From assembly GCF_041242975.1 (NCBI RefSeq), contig NZ_CP162488.1, positions 4,392,001 to 4,456,000 of the forward strand: a DNA stretch of 64,000 nt. The letters run 5' to 3'. This DNA comes from Xanthomonas sp. DAR 35659 (GTDB lineage: Bacteria > Pseudomonadota > Gammaproteobacteria > Xanthomonadales > Xanthomonadaceae). This document shows, in pieces, positions 59,201 through 64,000 of the stretch. Under the pieces are notes generated by a model. That model did no database searches and was not told where the DNA came from. It was given only the letters and a program-made list of their open reading frames with translations. The first letter of the stretch is position 1. Each line of letters starts with the position of its first letter. A program made the translations under genes and the position numbers.

Positions 59201-61077
59201 TTGTCCCGCACCGTAATGCTGCTGGGCTGGAGACGTGCATTACGGGCGATGCTGGCTTCCCGATTACCTACGGTCCTTTTTACCAAGCGGTTGCTCTCTA
59301 CCGCCACACGCCTCTCAGTGACATGCTGCCCAGCAGTGCCGGTTGCCTCGGTGGTGCTGGTTATGCTGATAGCACCTGCGATCGGATCGTCGGCCTCGGC
59401 ATAAGCGTAGTTCGTCACAATGCCGCGACGATCCGTCACCGATTGCAGCCGTCGACGGAAGTCGGTGCCTTCAGGAAGATAGGTCCGGCTGATACTGCCA
59501 TTGCTTTCGGCGATATCGTTGACCTTGCGTGGAAGACCGCTTGCACCGCTATCGGTCAGCGCATAGGTACTCTGCTTGCCCAACGCATCGGTAACAATCG
59601 TCGTACCAGTTTGAGTGTATTCCAGGCGCACGCCATCGACGCCGACATCGGTTTGGGCGCAATCGCCCGAATGGCGACTACAGATCACACGCCCCGCTGC
59701 GTCATAACCGAACCAGCTATAGCGGCGATTGTCTTCGGCGGTCACTCCGGTCAGGAAGCCCGGGAATCGCGTGTCCTCATAGTGATAAGTTCTGACGCCA
59801 CCATCGGCGTAGGTGACGCTAGCAAGTTCTCCGGTCTGCATATAGGCATAGGCCGCTAATGCCTGGCCGCCCACCAGAACTGCCGATATCAGGGAGTCAT
59901 CACCAGACGCAAGGTATTGGAAGTCCAGTCGGCGACCGGTCGAATGGGCAATACTGAGCAGACGACCGCGGCTATCGTACGCATAAGCCAACGATGTCCC
60001 ATCCTCGAATTCGCGGCGCTGTATCAGACCCGAAGCGTTGAAGAGAATCCGCTCCTGAGCACGCGACAGCTGCCAACCAGTCTCTTGCTGCACCAACCTG
60101 TCGCCACTACCGTCATTTGCTTCGTAGTAGCCACCAATCTTCTCGAAGGCAGTCTGGGTGCCATCCGCCCCAATCAGCCCTACCTTCAGCTCTGTTCCCG
60201 GCGAAGAGGATGTACTGTCCACGCCAATGCTCAGACGCAGGTTATGCGAATGCGTCCAGCCAACTCCCAAGGCACCACCAGCCGTACTGGTCAGAGAATG
60301 ATAGGTGCGGTCGAATCTGATCCATCCCAGATCGAAGTCGGGCTCGGGCTGCAGCTTGTCCCCGGTGGTGGGGTCGCAGGGATTTCCGGCAGTGTCGCAC
60401 TGCTTTGGCAATACGCTACTGAAGTACTGGTTACCAGTGGATTCAAACCATGACGACATAACACACATGCCCAGATCATCCCGCCACTCCATGGCAATCG
60501 GATTCGGGCACTGCGCCTGACGGCTGCGCTGCGCATATAGATTGCCATCATTTCTAGAATGGCACTGGGACGTAGACGGATCGAAGTAAAAATTGACAAC
60601 CCCGATAAGAATGTCCTCAGCGAGATCGCTCCCATCATCACCAGTTCCTCCGCAGGGTATTCCCGTCCACGGCTGAGTGATCGGAAACTCTGTGGCCGGA
60701 CAAGGTGGATCCTGTGTGGCCCCAGCCTTCATCGCGGAGAAGAGCACCTCTTCAGAGTCATAGTACTGACCATCGTATTCGTATTCCCAATCCGTCGTGA
60801 CAAGCTTGGCGGGCTTGAAGGTGTAGTCATAGATCACCTTATCCGGCAGTACTATTGTGTTTCGCACTGCCCACTCGAAAGCACCATACTGCTGATATAT
60901 GGAAAAGTTCGACTCAATACTCTCCTGCGCCAGGCGTTCGGTGGCAAGCTTCTGAGAGCTGGACGCGACGATAGCCCACTCCTTCTTCACCTCCTGCGCG
61001 CCCACAGAGGCAATGCGGCCGAGCGCAAGCATCACCAGCATGCCGCACGATAAGATCTTCAGGAAACGTTCGAACAT
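56296..61077 (-). CDS. RHS-repeat polymorphic toxin with signal peptide
   Basis: 1593 residues. A Sec-type leader (residues 1-27, CGMLVMLALGRIASVGAQ) and an N-terminal region precede a DUF6531-like segment (CDPTTGDKLQPEPDFDLGWI, GGALGVGWTHSHNLRL). Many YD/RHS repeats (GYDALNRLTQVTYP, YNGLGDLTKLTSPDTG) and the RHS core (YVQPDHLGTPRAVIDP, PGQRYDAATGFNQNYFRDYD) follow, ending in IDPIGL at residues 1409-1413. The last 180 residues (56299-56838) are a low-GC tip of no family I recognise, with DITAPGSFFDPGYVARTV and HTYGEGTSAV. RHS barrels enclose and release such tips into rival cells. AGGAG lies 7 bases before ATG 61075-61077. No PAAR, VgrG or other type VI gene is nearby, so Sec export is suggested. 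Confidence 0.92.
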   Translation of the reverse strand: MFERFLKILSCGMLVMLALGRIASVGAQEVKKEWAIVASSSQKLATERLAQESIESNFSIYQQYGAFEWAVRNTIVLPDKVIYDYTFKPAKLVTTDWEYEYDGQYYDSEEVLFSAMKAGATQDPPCPATEFPITQPWTGIPCGGTGDDGSDLAEDILIGVVNFYFDPSTSQCHSRNDGNLYAQRSRQAQCPNPIAMEWRDDLGMCVMSSWFESTGNQYFSSVLPKQCDTAGNPCDPTTGDKLQPEPDFDLGWIRFDRTYHSLTSTAGGALGVGWTHSHNLRLSIGVDSTSSSPGTELKVGLIGADGTQTAFEKIGGYYEANDGSGDRLVQQETGWQLSRAQERILFNASGLIQRREFEDGTSLAYAYDSRGRLLSIAHSTGRRLDFQYLASGDDSLISAVLVGGQALAAYAYMQTGELASVTYADGGVRTYHYEDTRFPGFLTGVTAEDNRRYSWFGYDAAGRVICSRHSGDCAQTDVGVDGVRLEYTQTGTTIVTDALGKQSTYALTDSGASGLPRKVNDIAESNGSISRTYLPEGTDFRRRLQSVTDRRGIVTNYAYAEADDPIAGAISITSTTEATGTAGQHVTERRVAVESNRLVKRTVGNREASIARNARLQPSSITVRDNATGDTRATTLTYCEAVGQDCPQVGLLRSVDGPRSDVADTITYAWYTADDAGCATGGICAFRKGDLHSIANASGHVTEYLAYDGAGRVLSVKDVNGVITDYSYHPRGWLTASKIRGADDGGESDDRITLIDYWPTGLVKQVTQPDGAFIRFTYDAAQRLTDVADNAGNMIHYTLDNAGNRAKEDTKDASGTLKRTLSRVYNQLGQLATQATAQGDPTDFGYDANGNTKTVTDALGHVTQNDYDPLNRLARTLQDVGGIAAETKFGYDALDNLTQVTDPKGLDTTYAYNGLGDLTKLTSPDTGVTTYTYDSAGNRATQTDARNVQTTYGYDALNRLTQVTYPTSSLDVTYTYDVSQATCASGETYAVGRLTRMQDGSGSTDYCYDRFGDLVRKVQTTNGKVFVLRYAYTKAGQLSRLTYPDGAVVDYVRNAQGQVTEVGVTPAGGTRQVLLGNATYYPFGPVASWTYGNGRPMQRVLDQDYRPLAVNDTRSNGLAVGFAFDPVGNLSALTAPGNTAPVIKLDYDPMGRLTAFKDGPTGTVIDGYSYDATGNRLSAKVNTVTQTYTYPTTNHRLDAVAGTARTYDASGNTTSIGGAALQLVYGASGRLGQVKRAGTVVMNYAYNGRGEQVRRVGKTNTYTLYDESGHWVGDYDNNGTPLQQAIWLDDLPVGVLANNSLRYVQPDHLGTPRAVIDPVRDVAIWKWDLKGEAFGNTPPNQDPDGDGTAFVFDMRFPGQRYDAATGFNQNYFRDYDSGTGRYVQSDPVGLGGGISTYGYINSRPLVSIDPIGLSCKSAGGTTRCDYPGGPSFSLPTPLGWKDFDGSELMYHHYDVRRKLGYANANGVMQDLINHPTPSPNARPATSSGTKRNDAGVPYLPISNFVTTYLTIDLKTGQPLVVDITAPGSFFDPGYVARTVTNGIAHTYGEGTSAVQHHKSVQGGIVNWIVNEIVWGDQMQRFIDENSPSSGCPK

Positions 61078-61185
61078 CCCTGCTCTCCTTTCCAGATAAG
61101 CACATAACGCTAGAAGCGAATAAAACGCAGAGCCACCTTAGACTCAGCTTTCAAGTGCAACACCACGATCACATAGGGTGTTAGC

Positions 61186-61540
61186 ATGAAAAACACGACA
61201 GTCATCACGAGTTCCGACGAACGCGCGTTTCTGCAGATCGGGCCCGGCAACGATGTGAGTACCCGCCCTATTGCACGCCGACTAGGACGCCGTGCGCTCA
61301 CGCTGTCGCGTGAAGGGATGCGCTAGAACGGACCTGTGTACACCACCAGTTTCCCGGGTAAGCGCTATCGGCAGTGTCGTAGCGCCTAAGGCCGTAAGCC
61401 CAGGCTCGTCGAGGGCAGCACTGTGTTTCAGAGCGTACGTGACGATCTGGTTACGTATCGCTGGCCGCCGCCCCAGCAGTTTGCCGCCAAGCTCATGCGG
61501 TTGCGCCTGCAAGTTGAGAGCATTTACCGCAAACGGGAAA
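61186..61540 (+). pseudogene. IS30-family transposase remnant (N-terminal third)
   Basis: A frame beginning at ATG 61186 gives SDERAFLQIGPGNDVSTRPI, then ARRLGRRALTLSRE, the helix-turn-helix region of IS30 transposases, then TAG (61324-61326). Continuing in the same frame: NGPVYTTSFPGKRYRQCRSA, TAA (61387-61389), GRKPRLVEGSTVFQSVRDDL and VTYRWPPPQQFAAKLMRL, matching the next conserved IS30 block. The catalytic DDE part is missing. Two nonsense codons and truncation show it is dead. It lies 108 bases upstream of the RHS toxin start, between it and kdpE; the rest of 61078-61715 shows nothing else. Confidence 0.7.
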
Positions 61541-61715
61541 CGCACCTTGCGCATACGACCATCCTTGTCATCGTTGGATGGGATGCTAGACAAAGATCCT
61601 GCCAGTGGCAATCGGGCGAAGTAGACATCGCTCGAGCATGCAATCGCCGGCCATGACGGTTGCGGTTCGCTGTCGGAAAAAGATCCTCGAAAGCTTCGAA
61701 AGCTGACCGCGCAAC

Positions 61716-62444
61716 TCAGCCGCCGCGCTCGCCGACGCCGATAAAGCGCAACCCCACACCCGGCTCGGTGGCGATATAGCGCGGCGCCACCGCGCTGTCG
61801 CCGAGTTTCTGCCGCAGCTTGCCGACCAGGATGCGCAGGTAGTGGGTGTCCTCCTGATGCGTCGGGCCCCACACTTCGCGCAGCAGCTGCGGCTGAGTGA
61901 GGACGCGGCCGCTGTGGCGCAGCAGCAGCGCCAGCAAGGCGTATTCCTTGCGGCTCAGCGGCAGCGGTTCGCCATCCAGGCGTACCTCGCGCAGGCCGAG
62001 GTGGATGTACAGGTGGCCGTCGTCGAATACCGGCTCGGCCTCGCCGGCCGCCGGCTGCATGCGCAGCAGCACGCGGATGCGCGCCATCAGTTCCTGCACG
62101 CCGAATGGCTTGGTCACGTAGTCGTTGGCGCCGGCATCCAGCGCCTGCACCTTCTCCGCCTCGCCGGCGCGCACGGTCAGCATGATCACCGGCACCGACG
62201 ACCATTGCCGCAGTTCGCGCAGCACGCTGTGCCCGTCCTGGTCGGGCAGGCCGACGTCCAGCACCACCAGCTCGGCGCCGTGCGCGGCCAGTTGCGCCAG
62301 GCCGTCGCCGCCGCTCGCCGCCTGCAGCACGCGGTAGCCCTGCGCGCGCAGGCTGATGTCGAGAAAACGCCGGATCTGCGGCTCGTCGTCGATGACCAGC
62401 ACGCGCGGTGGCGGAATCGGATCGGCGTGGTGCTCAGTCGGCAT
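61716..62444 (-). CDS. kdpE: Response regulator KdpE
   Basis: 242-residue OmpR-type regulator of the Kdp potassium uptake system. Receiver domain: VLVIDDEPQIRRFLDISLRA, the phosphorylated Asp in ELVVLDVGLPDQDGHSVL, and the Lys in GANDYVTKPFG. The DNA-binding domain has LPLSRKEYALLALLLRHSG and HYLRILVGKLRQKLGD. The ATG 62442-62444 lies 11 bases inside kdpD, the usual coupling; the longer frame upstream is kdpD shadow. The kdpFABC genes would be expected beyond the window edge, upstream of kdpD. Confidence 0.95.
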   Translation of the reverse strand: MPTEHHADPIPPPRVLVIDDEPQIRRFLDISLRAQGYRVLQAASGGDGLAQLAAHGAELVVLDVGLPDQDGHSVLRELRQWSSVPVIMLTVRAGEAEKVQALDAGANDYVTKPFGVQELMARIRVLLRMQPAAGEAEPVFDDGHLYIHLGLREVRLDGEPLPLSRKEYALLALLLRHSGRVLTQPQLLREVWGPTHQEDTHYLRILVGKLRQKLGDSAVAPRYIATEPGVGLRFIGVGERGG

Positions 62445-64000
62445 CGGGGCGGGGCGGCGGCGCGGCGGGTTCGATGAGCGGCAGGGTAATGCGGATCGTG
62501 GTGCCGCGGCCATCGGGACCCGGCAGCGCCTCGACGCTGCCGCCGTGCGCGCCGATCATGCCCTGGCAGATGGTCAGGCCCAGGCCGGTGCCGTGGCGGC
62601 CGCGGTCGCCGCGCTCGACGCTGTAGAACATGTCGAAGATGCGCGCGCGCTCGTCCTCGGGAATGCCCGGGCCGCGGTCGCTGATGTCGATGCGCAGGCG
62701 GCCGTCGACCATCGCCGCGACGACCCGGATCGCCTCGCCGTCCGGCGAGAATTTCGCCGCGTTCTCCAGCACGTTGAAGATCGCCTGCTCGACCAGCGCC
62801 GGGTGCACCCACAGCGTCGGCAGTTCCGCGGCCAGGGCGATATCCAGGCGTACTTCCGGTTGGTAACGCTGCAGGCGCCGCGCGGCCGAGCCGATCAGTT
62901 CGTCCACGCCTATCCAGTCGCGATTCAACGTCAGCCCGGTATGGCCGAGCCGGGTCATGTCCAGCAGGTTCTGGATGTAGCGGTCCAGCCGCTCGCCTTC
63001 CAACTGGATGGTCTCCAGCAGGCTGCGGCGATCGTCCGCGTCCATCGCCTGGCCGTAGCTGGACAGGCTGCTGGCGGCGCCGATCATCGCCGCCAGCGGC
63101 GAGCGCAGGTCGTGCGAGACCGAGGACAGCAGGGCGGAGCGTAGCCGCTCGGTCTCGCCGCTGACCCGCGCGCTTTCCAGGTCGGCGACCAGGCGCGTGC
63201 GCAGCGCGGCCTGGCCGATGTCCTCGACCATCGCCTCGGCCAGGCGCTGCTGCTCCAGGCCCGGGCGCTGCACGCCCGCGCCGAAGCGCAGCCCGACCAC
63301 GCCGATCGCGCCGCGCTCGTGGCGCACCGGCAGGAACCACCAACTGGCGCCGGCCAGGGTGTCGGTGAAGCGGCCGGTGGCCTGGCCGTGGCGCTGCGCC
63401 CAGTCGGCGGCGCTGCGGTCCACCGCGGCCATCGACGGCGCATAGTCGTCGGCACCGGCGTGCGCGCGCTCCAGCGGCTGCAGGCGCAGCCAGGCTTCGG
63501 CGTCGAGCGTGCCGGCGAGCGCGCGGCGCCCGGCTTCCAGCACCTGGCCGAGGTCGGCAGCGCTGGTCAGCTCGCGGCCCAGCCGCTGCAGCGCGGTGGT
63601 CTGCGCGTTGGCCGCGCGCAGCGCCAGCACCTGCATGCGCAGGCGCGAGGCCAGGCGCCCGGCGACCAGCGCCGCGACCAGGAACAGCAGCACCGTGACC
63701 AAGCCCTGGCGCGCGCCGATGTGCAGCGTGTAGCGCGGCTCGATGAAGAAGAAGTTGTAGGCGAAGAAGCTCAGCAACGCCGACAGCACCGCCGCGGCCA
63801 TCCGCGTCTTCGCCGCCACCATCACCACCGCGACGATGAACACCATCGACAGGTCGTCGATGCCGACCCAGCGCTCGGCGATCCAGCCCACCGCCACCGC
63901 CAGCAGCGAGGCCACCGTGGCGAAGGCCAGGTCGTCGCGCGACAGCCAGTGGCCGGGGCTGCGCCAGCGCCGCCGCGCGCGGGCGCGCGCTTCGGGCGAG
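62434..64000 (-). CDS. kdpD: Sensor histidine kinase KdpD, C-terminal part
   Basis: Partial gene, open at the window end (reading frame continues past 64000, about 522 residues present). It has the KdpD membrane block (DDLSMVFIVAVVMVAAKT, FFAYNFFFIEPRYTLHI), a GAF-like region, the His box SSVSHDLRSPLAAM, the N box NVLENAAKFSPDG, and ATP-lid motifs SDRGPGIPEDE and GTGLGLTICQG. It senses K+ limitation or turgor and phosphorylates KdpE. The N-terminal KdpD and UspA domains lie outside the window. Confidence 0.95.
   Translation of the reverse strand, partial: SPEARARARRRWRSPGHWLSRDDLAFATVASLLAVAVGWIAERWVGIDDLSMVFIVAVVMVAAKTRMAAAVLSALLSFFAYNFFFIEPRYTLHIGARQGLVTVLLFLVAALVAGRLASRLRMQVLALRAANAQTTALQRLGRELTSAADLGQVLEAGRRALAGTLDAEAWLRLQPLERAHAGADDYAPSMAAVDRSAADWAQRHGQATGRFTDTLAGASWWFLPVRHERGAIGVVGLRFGAGVQRPGLEQQRLAEAMVEDIGQAALRTRLVADLESARVSGETERLRSALLSSVSHDLRSPLAAMIGAASSLSSYGQAMDADDRRSLLETIQLEGERLDRYIQNLLDMTRLGHTGLTLNRDWIGVDELIGSAARRLQRYQPEVRLDIALAAELPTLWVHPALVEQAIFNVLENAAKFSPDGEAIRVVAAMVDGRLRIDISDRGPGIPEDERARIFDMFYSVERGDRGRHGTGLGLTICQGMIGAHGGSVEALPGPDGRGTTIRITLPLIEPAAPPPRPDAD

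Noticed and set aside
61110..61301. 63-codon minus-strand ORF between RHS and kdpE
   Set aside because: No start site or family; it overlaps the IS30 relic on the opposite strand.

Overview
The window is high-GC gammaproteobacterial chromosome and looks like Xanthomonas or a very close relative. Supporting signs are the TonB-Xanth-Caul type receptor, the TorF-type porin, the GTAGGAGCGGCTTCAGCCGCGAC palindromes, the hairpin element built on CCCCTCTCCC, the GGGAATC heptamer arrays, and the gene order secA / M23 peptidase / dciA / lpxC / ftsZ...mraZ / rnpB / rsmI / lpoA / yraN. This is inference from gene content; no database search was possible.

Layout. 1-523: degraded edge with the C-terminus of a frameshifted ParE-type toxin. 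524-4972: a chemoreceptor translationally coupled to a TorF-type porin, and a divergent truncated GT51-like membrane protein. 5092-16513: a sugar-utilisation locus (TonB receptor, DeoR/AgaR-type regulator, periplasmic amidohydrolase, Tat-exported GH36 glycosidase, EamA permease, AgaZ, AgaS and a BadF-type sugar kinase). It is best read as uptake and catabolism of galactosamine or N-acetylgalactosamine glycans, with CGAAAC operator-like motifs in both divergent promoter regions. 16669-24770: ordinary chromosomal genes (DUF3228, M14 peptidase, secreted alpha-amylase, metF, DUF4124, Nudix/ThiE-like fusion, VOC protein) separated by REP/MITE-like repeats. 25065-30461: secA, M23 peptidase, divergent dciA, lpxC. 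30596-47441: the complete dcw cell-division and peptidoglycan cluster on the minus strand, mraZ-rsmH-ftsL-ftsI-murE-murF-mraY-ftsW-murG-murC-ddl-ftsQ-ftsA-ftsZ. It has a convincing mraZ promoter, MraZ-box-like repeats, an upstream DnaA box and a rho-independent terminator after ftsZ. Most junctions overlap by 4 bases. 47577-54306: NRDE protein, RNase P RNA, rsmI-lpoA-yraN, a YdjM-like membrane protein and an FAD-linked oxidase. 54585-61540: an accessory island with an RHS polymorphic toxin, a coupled small membrane protein (candidate immunity), an intact-looking IS5-family element, a frameshifted lipoprotein gene and a nonsense-riddled IS30-family transposase remnant. 61716-64000: kdpE and the 3' part of kdpD.

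The parts most worth attention are these. (1) The RHS toxin island has a low-GC 180-residue C-terminal tip of no family I recognise. The IS next to it has landed at the junction of the two downstream cargo genes, and removing the IS with one target-site copy joins their reading frames. (2) G-quadruplex-type heptamer arrays in inverted pairs sit at five gene ends of the dcw cluster and have been translated into extra C-terminal tails on FtsQ, MurG and RsmH; a related segment lies inside MurF. (3) The galactosamine-type locus has an unusual gene set: no recognisable GalNAc-6-phosphate deacetylase and no aldolase catalytic subunit, but an EamA permease and an exported amidohydrolase.
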